Shown: positions 15,638 to 25,673, counted from the stretch's first letter. The stretch: DNA of 64,000 nucleotides from Undibacterium sp. YM2 (GCF_009937975.1 NZ_AP018441.1:3968001-4032000), one strand, 5' to 3'. Program-made: numbers and translations. Notes: a model not told the origin generated them from the letters alone.

Positions 15638-17440
15638 ATGGACAGCAACAATCAAATTCCGGCGACTGGCAATAAGTCATTTTATGCAGCAGCGGCCGAA
15701 CGCACGCTACGCCAGTTCATCGACGCATTCTGGTTTGAAGGTGCCCTGGATGGGCATCTGGAACGACAGGCTGATGGCAAGGCTGATTTGTATTTACGCG
15801 GTAGCAATGAGCAGGGCCAGGCGATTGAATACCGGATAGCTGCACATCCGGCCAACAGCTTTGGGCGCAACCGTTTGCACGGCCCAGTATGTGAAGTCAG
15901 CAGTGGGATGAGCACCACTGATATTGCCACCGTTGCAGGCAATTTGCTGAGGTCACACGCGGCGCAGAATGGCCCGCGTTTCATCAATGAATTAATTCAT
16001 ACTGCGGCCAAACAGGCATGCTCTTTGCAAGCCAGGGCACTGGTAGCAAAAGGCCATGCCGCACTTGACTTGCCATATGCCTGGCAGGAAGCGCAATTGG
16101 GTGACGGCCATCTGTACCATCCTTGCTATCGTTCGCGCATAGGTTTTAATCTGGCGGACCATCAGCGTTATGGACCAGAATTTGCGCAAACTTTTGGCCT
16201 GGCCTGGCTGGCACTCGATAAACGACTGGCTGATATTCATAGCTTGCCTAGTGGTGACTACACACAATTTTTGCAAACGGAAATCGGTGCAGCAGAAGTG
16301 CTGCGTTTGCAGCAAGCAATCACTCTATCAGGCCAGGACGCAGACAATTATCATTTGCTGCCTTCTCATCCCTGGCACTGGCAACAGAACCTGCAAATCC
16401 AGTACGCCGACTGGCTGGCAGATGGCCGCCTGCTCTACCTTGGCATGGGTGAAGCGGTATGGCTGGCACAGCAATCGATACGTTCACTGACATCTCTTGC
16501 CAGCCATAACAATCACAACCTCAAGCTGCCGCTCGCCATCGCCAATAGCTCGGCAGACCGCATCCTGTCTGATCACCATGTTCACAATGCACCACTGATA
16601 TCGCAATGGCTGGAAAGTTTGTGTAGTGCAGATAATTTTTTACAGCAGCACTGCAGGCTGGCTGTTCTGGCAGAACCCATGGGTATCACTCTTACACCTG
16701 CGGCATCACGCCAGGACAGATATGGCTTGCTCGGCGCGATCTGGCGGCAGTCGCCAACATCCATACTCAGGCAAGGCGAGCAGATATTTCCCTGCACGGC
16801 CTTGGCTACGCTCGATGATCAGCAACAACTGAATATTTCGATCTGGTTGCAACAATATGGCACTGAAACCTGGGTCAAGGCGCTAATGCACGCCATGCTG
16901 CCTCCGTTTATTCATCTGATGCTGGCGCATGGTGTTTTACTCGAAGCGCACGCACAAAATACCCTGCTCATCGTCAGGGATGGCTTGCCTGCCGGTGTAG
17001 CCATTCGTGACTTGCCCGGTGGCCTGCACTATATCGCGGGGCAAACCACCGGAGAAGCGCACTTGCAGCATTTACGCCAGGCGCCGCCACACCGCAATGC
17101 AGCCAATGCCAGCAACGGTTTTGCCATGCACACGACAGACGAAGCCAGGGATTACCTGCTTGAAGTGCTCTTGTTTATCCACCTGTCTGAACTGGCTCAC
17201 AGGCTGGCGCTGCATCATGGTTTTGAGGAAAGCCGTTTCTGGCAACTCGCTGCGCAAACCGTGCTTGATTATCAGGCGCAAGTGCCGCAATTGTCTGCAC
17301 GCTGCCAGCAATTCAATTTGTTTGTACCTGAACTGCAAATGGAAAAACTGGCGAGCAGGCGTCTTTCTGCCGCCAGTGCGCAAGCCTTTCATACTGTCCC
17401 TAATCCCCTGCATCAATTTGTGCAGTCTCAGGGCGCGTGA
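15638..17440 (+). CDS. IucA/IucC-family NRPS-independent siderophore (NIS) synthetase 1
   Basis: A 600-residue ATP-dependent synthetase that condenses a carboxylate, usually citrate, with an amine or alcohol. Family landmarks: ATP-loop region GHLYHPCYRSRIGF at about residue 155, LLPSHPWHWQ near 245, and the catalytic-domain LEAHAQNTLLIVRDG near 440 followed by AIRDLPGG; a C-terminal FhuF-like/thumb part follows. The start at ATG 15638 gives the normal family length; the longer frame starts at a TTG with no support. Its stop overlaps the MFS start (ATGA). With the second NIS enzyme it likely builds a polycarboxylate siderophore; the exact substrates are not deducible. Confidence 0.92.
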   Translation: MDSNNQIPATGNKSFYAAAAERTLRQFIDAFWFEGALDGHLERQADGKADLYLRGSNEQGQAIEYRIAAHPANSFGRNRLHGPVCEVSSGMSTTDIATVAGNLLRSHAAQNGPRFINELIHTAAKQACSLQARALVAKGHAALDLPYAWQEAQLGDGHLYHPCYRSRIGFNLADHQRYGPEFAQTFGLAWLALDKRLADIHSLPSGDYTQFLQTEIGAAEVLRLQQAITLSGQDADNYHLLPSHPWHWQQNLQIQYADWLADGRLLYLGMGEAVWLAQQSIRSLTSLASHNNHNLKLPLAIANSSADRILSDHHVHNAPLISQWLESLCSADNFLQQHCRLAVLAEPMGITLTPAASRQDRYGLLGAIWRQSPTSILRQGEQIFPCTALATLDDQQQLNISIWLQQYGTETWVKALMHAMLPPFIHLMLAHGVLLEAHAQNTLLIVRDGLPAGVAIRDLPGGLHYIAGQTTGEAHLQHLRQAPPHRNAANASNGFAMHTTDEARDYLLEVLLFIHLSELAHRLALHHGFEESRFWQLAAQTVLDYQAQVPQLSARCQQFNLFVPELQMEKLASRRLSAASAQAFHTVPNPLHQFVQSQGA

Positions 17441-18585
17441 TGCGGCAAACCATTTTCATCACGGTACTGGGGCATTTTGGTGCGGCCTTTGCTGCACTGT
17501 GCATGCCACCATTTTATGCGCATATACTGCAGCAGAACTTTTCCAGTCAGGCCCTGGTCATGGCTGGCTGGTACTTTACCCTGCCAACTCTGGCGGCAGC
17601 GATTTCCAATCCCTTATGGGGCAAGCTGGCTGACCGCATAGGCATACGTGCTTCGCTGATACGTGCACACTGGGGCCTGTGCCTGAGCTTCATCATCACA
17701 GGTATGGCACGCACGCCCTGGGAATTTGCCTTTGGCCTGACTTTGCAAGGTTTGCTGGGTGGCACCTTTGCGGCATCAAATGCTTTTCTGGCTTCCTTCC
17801 TGCCAGGCAAGCGCCTCGCTACATTGCTGAGTGTCATGCAAGGCTCGGCCCGTACCGCGCTGTTCGCAGGACCTGCCATCATAGGCCTGTTCAGCGACGG
17901 CCAAAATCTGCTGCATATCTTTTTTTATCTGGCCATATTCCCTGGTCTGGCGGGGTTGATACTCTATCTGTTGCCAGCAAAAACCAGTATCCCTGCCGCG
18001 CATACCGTAACAGACAACACTGGCACAGCACCTGCCGAGGCTGGCGCACTGAGTGCCAGCAGTCTGTACCGCTACCAGGCGCTATTCACCATAGGTACGG
18101 TACTGACCTATCCGTATTTTGTCATTGACCTGGCACAACGCCTGAATATGTCTGCGGCCTGGGCCGGTGCCCTGTTTGGCTTGCCACATGCACTGTTTCT
18201 GGTGCTGGCCTGGCCTATCGGCCGCCATGTCAATTTTTCCAATGCGCAGACTGCACTGGCGCGTTTCTCTGCGCTGACCTGCGCTGGATTGCTATTGCAG
18301 GTGCTGGCCAATAATCTGCCCCTATTGGCGACGGGCCGGATACTCATGGGCGCAGGGATGACCGGCGCTTATCTGGCCATCAATGCCCTGGCAGCATCAA
18401 CGACCAGAAAAGCCAGTGCCGGCCAGCATTTTGGCAAACTGGAAGGCGCCAATAAATGGGGCGCTGTCATGGCAGGAATTCTCGCAAGCGGTCTGGCTAC
18501 TTCTATGAGTTATACCGCTCCCATCTGGTTGGCTTGTGCGCTGTTGGCCAGCCTCTCCATTTTTATAGAAAGTAAACGCTTATGA
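17437..18585 (+). CDS. MFS siderophore exporter
   Basis: A 382-residue MFS protein with 11-12 membrane helices. The loop 2-3 motif GKLADRIGIRASL (near residue 62) is canonical, and the repeat equivalent GRILMGAGMTGAYLAIN lies near residue 300. It overlaps both neighbours by ATGA, so all three are translationally coupled. The NIS-MFS-NIS order resembles staphyloferrin A (sfaD-sfaA-sfaB) and related loci in which the MFS protein exports the finished siderophore. Export is therefore the best guess; a role in import of the ferric complex is less likely because a TonB receptor is encoded downstream. Confidence 0.88.
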   Translation: MMRQTIFITVLGHFGAAFAALCMPPFYAHILQQNFSSQALVMAGWYFTLPTLAAAISNPLWGKLADRIGIRASLIRAHWGLCLSFIITGMARTPWEFAFGLTLQGLLGGTFAASNAFLASFLPGKRLATLLSVMQGSARTALFAGPAIIGLFSDGQNLLHIFFYLAIFPGLAGLILYLLPAKTSIPAAHTVTDNTGTAPAEAGALSASSLYRYQALFTIGTVLTYPYFVIDLAQRLNMSAAWAGALFGLPHALFLVLAWPIGRHVNFSNAQTALARFSALTCAGLLLQVLANNLPLLATGRILMGAGMTGAYLAINALAASTTRKASAGQHFGKLEGANKWGAVMAGILASGLATSMSYTAPIWLACALLASLSIFIESKRL

Positions 18586-20504
18586 ACGCTAGCTTACCGC
18601 GGTTCGCCTGGAACCATGCGCATGACACTCTGCCCTTACTCCATCTGCCGTCTTTGCCACGTGCTTTACCACATCCCAGGCAGGCAGCCAACAATGCTGT
18701 CCCTGTCGAGGCCAGCGAATACGCCCAGTTACAACATGCCCGCGTCCTGCTGAACTGCTATGCGCGCGAAGTCGCCATGCAGGAACATAAGCTGGCCGTC
18801 CGCTCCATCGCCCACACCAGGATGGCACCTGCAGCACTGCGCCAGTATCAGGGCCAGGTGCTGGACATACAGTTACCGCGCATGCAAAGCCGTTTTTGCG
18901 TGGGGGTACAACATGTCTCAGTCACCGGCAATTATGATTACATCACCGACATCTATCTGCAAGACCATCAACAGACCTGGTCAGTAGCCAGTTGGCGCGA
19001 CATTGCCCAGCTCATTGTCGCTGACCTGTCGCTGCGCGAAGGCACTGAGTTTAATGCCGACCTGCTACAACAAATCGAGGAAAGCATCGCTACCATGCAG
19101 CATCTGCTGGAAGCGCAGCAAGGCAAATTACGTTCTCTCCACACAGACTCAGCTTTACAGCAATACATACGCAGTGAACAGCATTTGCTGACGGGCCATC
19201 CTTTCCACCCTACACCCAAGAGCCGTTCAGGCTGGACAAAAGAAGAAGAAAAAAACTATTCACCAGAACATGGCGCAAGGCTGCAATTACGCTATTTCCA
19301 GATCCCGCGCAGCTGGATCATCAGCGACAGCCTGGATGGGCAAGACTTGTCCAGTAGTTTGCAACAACTAACTGGGCATGATCTGCAAGCCGATAGCGAG
19401 CACATCATCGTACCCTTGCACCCCTGGCAAGCTGACTGGCTCGTGCAGCAGCCCCGCATTCAAGCCGCCATGGCTGCTGGTGAAATATGCGACCTGGGTT
19501 GTAGTGGCAAGCAGTTTTATCCTACTGCATCCATACGCACCATGCTGGCTGAAGATGGCAGTGCTTTTTTGAAACTGTCGCTGAACCTGCGCATCACCAA
19601 TTGCATACGCAATAATGCGCGGCACGAACTGGCTGCCGCATTGACTGCAAGCCGCCTGTACCGACCGATGAAGGCAGACATGCAGGCATTGTTCCCGCAT
19701 TTTCATGCACTGGAAGAACAGGCTTACCTGAGTGTAGCCTTCCCGGAAGATCAGCAACAGAGTGACAGGCAACATAAGGAAATCGAAGACGGCTTTGGAC
19801 TGGTCTTGCGCGAAGGTCTGGCAAGCCATCTGGCGCAAGGCATCACCCCCATGATATGCGCGGCCTTGTTTGGTAACGGCCAGGCAGGTCGCCTGCAGGT
19901 GGCTGCATTGATAGAACGATTTTCCCACAGGCATAGTCTGTCCCTGCGCCAGGGCATGCTCCTGTGGTTCAGCCGTTATGCCGAGCTGGCAATTTATCCC
20001 GTGTTCTACCTGTTGTTTGAAAAAGGCATCGCCTTTGAGCCACATATGCAAAACAGCATTGTCGGGCTCGCAGAAGATGGCACTCCAGTGCATTTCATTG
20101 TCCGTGATCTGGAGCTGACCAGGCTGACACCCAAGGCCCACGAACTGATCAAGGCCATGCAACTCGATGAGCATACCCGCAAAGAAATCTGCTGCAGCGA
20201 CGAAGCGGGCTGGACACGCATAGGCTATTGCCTGCTGGTCAATAATATCTGTGAAGTCATCGCCACGCTAGCGAATGGTAATCACGAACTTTATCTCGAA
20301 TTATGGGCTTGCCTGCGCAATACCCTGCAAAGTTATCTTGCCAACTTCCCCAACCCGGAGGCAGCGCGTCGCATACAGGGCTTGCTGTCCGGCGAGCCCC
20401 TGCCCGTCAAGGGTAATTTGCTGATCCGTTTTTTAAAGCAGGCTGACCGCAAGGCAGCCTATCTGCCGCTATATCACCCACTGGGCGTAGTCAATGAAGC
20501 TTAG
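18582..20504 (+). CDS. IucA/IucC-family NIS synthetase 2
   Basis: A 640-residue NIS synthetase. Landmarks: GHPFHPTPKSRSGW at about residue 205 (ATP and substrate pocket), VPLHPWQADWL near 280, STASIRTML-type segment (ASIRTMLAEDGSAFLKLSLN) near 318, RITNCIRNN, then EPHMQNSIVGLAEDG near 488 with the VRDLELTRL catalytic segment. It is clearly paralogous to but diverged from the first synthetase, as in two-synthetase pathways where each acylates one side of a diamine or an amino acid. The start overlaps the MFS stop by four bases. No hydroxylase, decarboxylase or racemase gene accompanies the pair in this window. Confidence 0.93.
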   Translation: MNASLPRFAWNHAHDTLPLLHLPSLPRALPHPRQAANNAVPVEASEYAQLQHARVLLNCYAREVAMQEHKLAVRSIAHTRMAPAALRQYQGQVLDIQLPRMQSRFCVGVQHVSVTGNYDYITDIYLQDHQQTWSVASWRDIAQLIVADLSLREGTEFNADLLQQIEESIATMQHLLEAQQGKLRSLHTDSALQQYIRSEQHLLTGHPFHPTPKSRSGWTKEEEKNYSPEHGARLQLRYFQIPRSWIISDSLDGQDLSSSLQQLTGHDLQADSEHIIVPLHPWQADWLVQQPRIQAAMAAGEICDLGCSGKQFYPTASIRTMLAEDGSAFLKLSLNLRITNCIRNNARHELAAALTASRLYRPMKADMQALFPHFHALEEQAYLSVAFPEDQQQSDRQHKEIEDGFGLVLREGLASHLAQGITPMICAALFGNGQAGRLQVAALIERFSHRHSLSLRQGMLLWFSRYAELAIYPVFYLLFEKGIAFEPHMQNSIVGLAEDGTPVHFIVRDLELTRLTPKAHELIKAMQLDEHTRKEICCSDEAGWTRIGYCLLVNNICEVIATLANGNHELYLELWACLRNTLQSYLANFPNPEAARRIQGLLSGEPLPVKGNLLIRFLKQADRKAAYLPLYHPLGVVNEA

Positions 20505-20567
20505 CGATTCGTGACGTGGTCACCACTCTGCACCCGTTTTTTTCAACTCCAAAATGATGTATTAATT

Positions 20568-22631
20568 ATGCACGTAAAACCTTTTTCACTGATACTCCCG
20601 GCCTTGCTAGGTCAGGCTTATAGCCATGCAGTGATGGCGCAAAGCACGACACAAAATGACTTGCCGTTAATTGAAGTCAAGGCTCAGTCCAGGCCAGCAG
20701 CTACCCGGGTAAGCGGTGCCAGCAAAACCAATGGCATTTTGCTGGAAACCCCGCAATCAATATCCGTCGTCAATAATGAAGACTTGCGCGACCGTGCCGT
20801 CAACAGTAGCAAGGACGCACTGGCCTATACGCCCGGCATTATCGCCGGGCAAGGCGAAGGCCGCCGTGATGAATTTTATATACGTGGATTTTACTCCCCA
20901 CGTGAAATCCTGCTCGATGGCATGCGTGACGACAGCCTGTATTTCCGCGATCTTGCCACCACGGACAAACTCGAAGTCATCAAGGGTGCCACGGCAGCTT
21001 TATATGGACGTGGCGCAGCCGGAGGCCTGATCAACCGCATTACCAAAAAACCGCAGGCCAAACAGGACAATGAAATTTCACTGGCGCTGGGTTCGAACAG
21101 CCAGCGCAGGCTCAGTGTCGATGCAGGTGGTGCACTGAGCAATGAGCTCAACGCGCGCCTGATTGCTGCCTATGACGCGGGTGACAGTTACCGGAATATT
21201 GTTGATCACAAGCGCACACTGCTGGCACCATCGCTGTCTTGGAATATCAGCCCGCAAACCAGCTTGCTGCTGCAGACTGAAATACAGCGCGAAGACCACA
21301 CGCCTGACCGTGGCATACCATCGGTGAATGGACGTGCAGTGGCAGTTGATGCCAGTACTTTTTATGGTGAAAAATTTGACTTCACCAAAACCAATAGTGA
21401 TCTCTTTAAAGCCAGGCTGGAACACAAGTTCAATCAGCAACTTAGTCTGGTCAACAACCTGCAATACAGCCAGACTGATCTTGATGGCGTGAACACGCGC
21501 AACCGGCGCGTGAACGCTGACAATACCGTGTCACGCCAGATTACCTATTTTCCCATACAGCAAAAGAACCTGGTTAACCAGACTGAACTGACTTACGCCA
21601 TCGGTAACCACCTGTTGCTGGCTGGCCTGGAATTATCCCAGCAAAAGCGCGATTCCCTGGTCAGGCAAACCGGCACGGCTTACCCTGTGGATTTATACCG
21701 CCCCCAGCAATTGCTGGCCGCTCCTGACTTCAGGGCTTTGCCTGTGTCCATAGACAGCCGCTTCAATGCCGACACCACTGCCCTGTACCTGCAGGATCAG
21801 ATTGCCTTGACGAATGAATGGGACATACTGCTCGGTGGCCGCTTTGACCGGTTCAAGCAAAAGCAAACCAACAGGCTGCTCAACAATGTCGTCAGTGAAC
21901 GTACCGATAATCTGTTCTCACCACGCTTGGGGCTGGTATATAAAATCACGCCGCAACAGTCTGCCTATGCCACGATCAGTCGCTCTCATCAGCCTGCCGG
22001 TGGTGACTTGCTTTACACCGGTAGCAATCCGCTAAATCAAGTCAAGCCCCTGAGGACTGACCTGCAGGAAATCGGCTTGAAGCAAGAGTGGCTGGATAAA
22101 CGCCTGTACACCAGCATCGCCTTGTTCAGGGTGGAGCAAAGCAATCAATTGACTGCTGATCCAACTGACCTGACAGGTTTGCGTCAGTTGCAAATTGGCC
22201 GTCAGCGCAACCAGGGGCTGGAGCTTGAACTGCAGGGACAACTGTTCAGCGCTACCCAGGTCAATGCGAGCTATACCTATAACGATGCAAAAATCGTCGC
22301 ATCTAATGATATACGCATAGGTAACCGCGCAGAAATGACACCGACGCACAATGCCAGCCTGTGGTTAAAGCAAAGTTTCAGCAAGAACTGGAGTGCTGGT
22401 GCAGGCATCATTGCCCATAGCGAGCAGTATGCACTGACTGATAATACGGTACGTCTGCCGGGTTACGCCCGGGTCGATCTGGCACTGACTTATATGCAGG
22501 CCCGTTATGACATTACCCTGAAACTCAATAACCTCGGCAATACCCGCTATATGGAGTCAGCCAACAATAATGTGCAGATACAGCCTGGCGCACCTTTCAA
22601 TGCCTATCTGGTGTTGAATACACGGTTCTAA
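20568..22631 (+). CDS. TonB-dependent ferric-siderophore receptor
   Basis: A 687-residue outer-membrane receptor. The signal peptide is MHVKPFSLILPALLGQAYSHAVMA, then a TonB-box-like LPLIEVKA. The plug (about residues 45-160) shows TPQSISVVNNEDLRDR, DALAYTPGI, DEFYIRGF, LEVIKGATAALYGRGAAGG. The barrel ends in Phe (LNTRF), as required for BAM recognition. The pattern fits the siderophore-receptor subgroup (FhuE/FecA/FpvA type) without an N-terminal signalling extension. It follows NIS synthetase 2 after 63 bases and presumably imports the ferric form of the product. ATG 20568 is preferred to GTG 20511 because it starts the signal peptide, although its Shine-Dalgarno is poor. Confidence 0.93.
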   Translation: MHVKPFSLILPALLGQAYSHAVMAQSTTQNDLPLIEVKAQSRPAATRVSGASKTNGILLETPQSISVVNNEDLRDRAVNSSKDALAYTPGIIAGQGEGRRDEFYIRGFYSPREILLDGMRDDSLYFRDLATTDKLEVIKGATAALYGRGAAGGLINRITKKPQAKQDNEISLALGSNSQRRLSVDAGGALSNELNARLIAAYDAGDSYRNIVDHKRTLLAPSLSWNISPQTSLLLQTEIQREDHTPDRGIPSVNGRAVAVDASTFYGEKFDFTKTNSDLFKARLEHKFNQQLSLVNNLQYSQTDLDGVNTRNRRVNADNTVSRQITYFPIQQKNLVNQTELTYAIGNHLLLAGLELSQQKRDSLVRQTGTAYPVDLYRPQQLLAAPDFRALPVSIDSRFNADTTALYLQDQIALTNEWDILLGGRFDRFKQKQTNRLLNNVVSERTDNLFSPRLGLVYKITPQQSAYATISRSHQPAGGDLLYTGSNPLNQVKPLRTDLQEIGLKQEWLDKRLYTSIALFRVEQSNQLTADPTDLTGLRQLQIGRQRNQGLELELQGQLFSATQVNASYTYNDAKIVASNDIRIGNRAEMTPTHNASLWLKQSFSKNWSAGAGIIAHSEQYALTDNTVRLPGYARVDLALTYMQARYDITLKLNNLGNTRYMESANNNVQIQPGAPFNAYLVLNTRF

Positions 22632-22668
22632 ACACAGGGGCCTGAGCCCCCCGCCAAGGCACGACTAG

Positions 22669-22700
22669 CCGGATGCATCGCGCATCCGGTTTTTTTATTT
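22669..22700 (+). terminator. Terminator of the siderophore operon
   Basis: CCGGATGC / GCATCCGG stem with a five-base loop and eight T residues. It overlaps the last codons of the convergent PepSY gene. Confidence 0.92.
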
Positions 22701-23852
22701 GTTCTTGCGCTTGCGCCACATGCGCCAGCCCGTCAGCATCAAAACCAGCGGCACCAGACCAAAGCATGAAATGAATATCCGGCCCGAAATGCCAAAGGCG
22801 ATGCCGCTATGCAGAGGAAACAGCGATGCCAGAAAGCGGTCGCCAGCCTGCCCCTGTAGCGGATCGGAAACCCTGATGATGCGGCCACTGCCGGCATCTA
22901 CACTGACCCTGCTGGCACCATCGCCGCTATGCATTTCCTGGGGCTGGCGCAAACGGATTTCATACACGGCAGCAGAAGCCGATGGCAAACCCAGGCGCGA
23001 AATTCTGGCATGTGGGAATACGCCTTGTGCTATCAGCATGGCTTGTACAGCATTGATGTGCTGACCGGTAAACACATGCGCATCCCCCTGCTTGCGTGCC
23101 TCTGTGACTGGCAATACTTTGCCTATGACGGGCAATATCCATTGCGGCTGGTTGAAGTAGGCACCAGAAAATCCCAGTAGCAAGAGCACAGGCAAGGCAA
23201 AAAATCCCAGCATGCGGTGCAGGCGAAAATTGATGGCAGCCGGAGTTGCCGCCAGATTGACTGTCAGTGACTGTCGCAAGGCTTTCCAGTTCGGCCTGGG
23301 CAGCCATAAAAACAGGCCAATAAGCGACATCAGCACGAGCATGATGCCACTGACTGCGATCACTATCTTGCCAGTCTCACCCAGTAAAACATAGCGGTGC
23401 AAGTGATACAAGCTTGGTATCAGCAAACTCCCTGAGATGCCGTATTGCCCCCAGTTGCGTTCACCTTTCACTTCCAGCGTGTGCGGATCAAGCATCACCT
23501 GGCGTGACCAGTCCTGGCTAAACGCGGACTTGCCGGTAGCTGCTCGGGCGGGATACCAGGCGGTAATGACATCTGCCGTAGTGGCAGGCAGCATCAATTG
23601 CCTGGGCTTACCATAAGCGGGATTGGCTGTCAGGCTATCCAGCGCAGCCTGCACCATTTCTGGCTTGATGGGTTCAGCAGTGCGAGTTTGATGTGCCGTG
23701 CTGAACAGCCCAGGATTGAGTGCGTGATCAAGCTCATGCATCCAGCAGATGATGCTGCCAGTGAGCCCCAATAGCACGAATACACTGCCAAACGTGAGCG
23801 CCAGCCACAAATGCAAACGCAGCAATACCGTGTGCACTGACTTAGGCAACAT
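22695..23852 (-). CDS. PepSY-associated membrane protein (probable ferric-siderophore reductase type)
   Basis: A 385-residue PepSY_TM protein with four membrane helices: residues about 12-35 (HLWLALTFGSVFVLLGLTGSIICW), 150-180, 205-230 and 345-370. The PepSY-type periplasmic domains lie between helices 1-2 and 3-4. Conserved His residues (LHLWL, YHLHRY, LHRMLGFFALP) are candidates for haem ligation. Such proteins sit beside TonB receptors in siderophore loci, and some (e.g. FoxB, FiuB-associated forms) are thought to reduce ferric siderophores in the periplasm. It is convergent with the receptor, ending in a short basic tail WRKRKNK. Confidence 0.85.
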   Translation of the reverse strand: MLPKSVHTVLLRLHLWLALTFGSVFVLLGLTGSIICWMHELDHALNPGLFSTAHQTRTAEPIKPEMVQAALDSLTANPAYGKPRQLMLPATTADVITAWYPARAATGKSAFSQDWSRQVMLDPHTLEVKGERNWGQYGISGSLLIPSLYHLHRYVLLGETGKIVIAVSGIMLVLMSLIGLFLWLPRPNWKALRQSLTVNLAATPAAINFRLHRMLGFFALPVLLLLGFSGAYFNQPQWILPVIGKVLPVTEARKQGDAHVFTGQHINAVQAMLIAQGVFPHARISRLGLPSASAAVYEIRLRQPQEMHSGDGASRVSVDAGSGRIIRVSDPLQGQAGDRFLASLFPLHSGIAFGISGRIFISCFGLVPLVLMLTGWRMWRKRKNK

Positions 23853-24071
23853 AAGCAGTCCTGAAATAGCGACGATTTGAGATCGTGTGAAACTGGGAAT
23901 TGCAGATAAACATCGTGAATATCCAGACTGAGAAAAAATGGCTGGCTATTCTTGGAGAATCAGGAAAATGCTGGCTGTAGTGGGGTGCTGCCACTATCTT
24001 ATCTAAAACAGCCACCCAGATCAATGACAGTGACGGGCTAACAGCCGCGAGGCGGCTAAACGCCATCACAT

Positions 24072-25082
24072 TCAAGTCTGCCTGACCACCAGCATGGTCT
24101 GCAAGACCTCGGACTCGACCGGCTCTTCGTTGATGAGACCAAGGATTTTTTTGGCGAGCAGGATGCCGCCGTCGCGCAGGTATTGGTGTACGCTGGTCAG
24201 TGCCGGGATAAAGCTGGCAGCACCTGGGGTATCGTCGTAGCCAATGACCGATACCTGGCCGGGCACGCTCATATCTGCTTCGGTAATTGCCCGTATCGCG
24301 CCCATGGCCAGCAAGTCGCTGGCGGCGAAGACGGCATCGAAGGCTTTGTCTTTTTTATCCAGGTAGGCAGACATGCAGTCAAACCCAGCTTCAAAGGTAA
24401 ACGCTTTGGGGCGCAGGATAGTGACTGCGTGCTGCTGCTCACCCAGCGCCTCCATGAAACCGGCGCAACGTTCCTGCACTTCGGCATGGTCAATGTCACC
24501 GATGAACAAGAGTTTGCGCCGCCCTTGCTGGATAAAACGCTCAGCCACGCTGGCACCGCCCTTGCGATTATCGCTACCAACGACGATGCCGGGCTGGTTG
24601 GCATCTGGCGCACCCCAGATGACCAGTGGCAGGCCGGAACGTTGCAAGCGATGCACAGCCTCCCCATGTGAGCCCTGTCCCAGCAAGATCATGCCATCAG
24701 CCCCTTGTACAGGTGGCGTGTCGATGAGTTGCATGGAAGTCAGCACCACGCTATACCCGGCAGTCGTCAACTCCTGCGTGATGCCACCCAATAATTCCAG
24801 CGGGTAAGGGTCAGACATGGGCCTGTCATTGGCAGGCGTCATCTCCACCACCACGGCGACAGAATGGCTGCGGCCCAGGCGCAAATTGCGGGCGCTGACG
24901 TTGAAGCGGTAGCCCTGCTCTTCTGCAATCTTGCGGATTTTTTCGCGCGTCTCTACCGTCACCAGCGGGCTGTTACGCAAGGCACGCGACACCGTAATGG
25001 TCGAAACCCCGGCAATGGCTGCCAGGTGTTCCATCGTTACCCCGGATTCGGGATTAGGTGTACTGCGTTTTTTTGCCGACAT
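24072..25082 (-). CDS. LacI-family transcriptional regulator (TonB receptor locus)
   Basis: A 336-residue LacI/GntR-type repressor. A 14-residue basic extension precedes the HTH (VTMEHLAAIAGVSTITVSRALRNSPLVTVETREKI split by its turn near residue 30) and the hinge helix NVSARNLRLGRS. The effector domain shows GADGMILLGQG, GGASVAERFIQQGRRKLLFIGD and the late LAMGAIRAITEADMSVPGQVSVIGYDD. It is divergent from the TonB receptor gene and is the obvious ligand for the twin ATCGAT operators at 25449-25486. GntR/LacI proteins of this subgroup usually sense sugars or sugar acids, suggesting the receptor takes up a carbohydrate. Confidence 0.9.
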   Translation of the reverse strand: MSAKKRSTPNPESGVTMEHLAAIAGVSTITVSRALRNSPLVTVETREKIRKIAEEQGYRFNVSARNLRLGRSHSVAVVVEMTPANDRPMSDPYPLELLGGITQELTTAGYSVVLTSMQLIDTPPVQGADGMILLGQGSHGEAVHRLQRSGLPLVIWGAPDANQPGIVVGSDNRKGGASVAERFIQQGRRKLLFIGDIDHAEVQERCAGFMEALGEQQHAVTILRPKAFTFEAGFDCMSAYLDKKDKAFDAVFAASDLLAMGAIRAITEADMSVPGQVSVIGYDDTPGAASFIPALTSVHQYLRDGGILLAKKILGLINEEPVESEVLQTMLVVRQT

Positions 25083-25448
25083 GCAAAGACCTTATGAACA
25101 ATTGCCAGGTGTAGAAATTTCGGGTGCAGTGATTTCAGCTTCGGGCAAACTCAGCACTATGTCTGGCTTAGCCCCTTTTGAAACTGATTAACTGATTATT
25201 TCCCGCGCATTATGACAGAGCTTGTTTGGCTGCGATATATCCCCCCTATATCCCCCCTTCGACGCTGCACAAAGTGAACACCCTCCTTGTCTATGGCTGC
25301 CGCACAACACAGGGGCAAATCTGGCAAAAACACGTCAGAAATTTTGTGGCTCTCATGCCAGCATCTGCGCAGGAAAGTTAGGCAACGTTTCATTTCTCAG
25401 TGGAAATTTTTGTATTTTTAATCAACAAATCCATCTGTGTCGAATAAA
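25083..25448. other. Divergent intergenic region
   Basis: No gene is visible. A pyrimidine repeat TATATCCCCCC twice (about 25234-25258) is the only local feature. It separates the LacI start from the operator pair. Confidence 0.4.
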
Positions 25449-25486
25449 TGACATCGATAACATTTCAATTGACATCGATAACATTT
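25449..25486 (+). promoter_or_regulatory. Twin LacI-type operators and -35 of the TonB receptor gene
   Basis: TGACATCGATAACATTT occurs twice (25449-25465 and 25470-25486) at a 21 bp period, i.e. the same helical face. Each copy is a quasi-palindrome centred on CG (AATGACATC / GATAACATT), close to the gluconate-repressor type of operator. A perfect TTGACA (25469-25474) lies in the second copy, with a poor -10 (TTCAAT) 17 bp on. Confidence 0.8.
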
Positions 25487-25673
25487 ATTGTTTCAATGAG
25501 CTTGTTTTTACATCTCGTCACTTGAGTACCAGGGAAACAGGCCGCATAAAAAAACCAGGCCAGGCTCATTTAGGAAGTGGCAAGAGGCAACAATGCGTAT
25601 CATGGAAAATGGACGTATTGCCCTTGAACGGATGTTAGGGACGACAAACTTTAATAATATTCAGGAGCACAAC

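Noticed and set aside
24183..24671. 162-residue ORF antisense to the second LacI gene
   Set aside because: Shadow of a well-supported gene.
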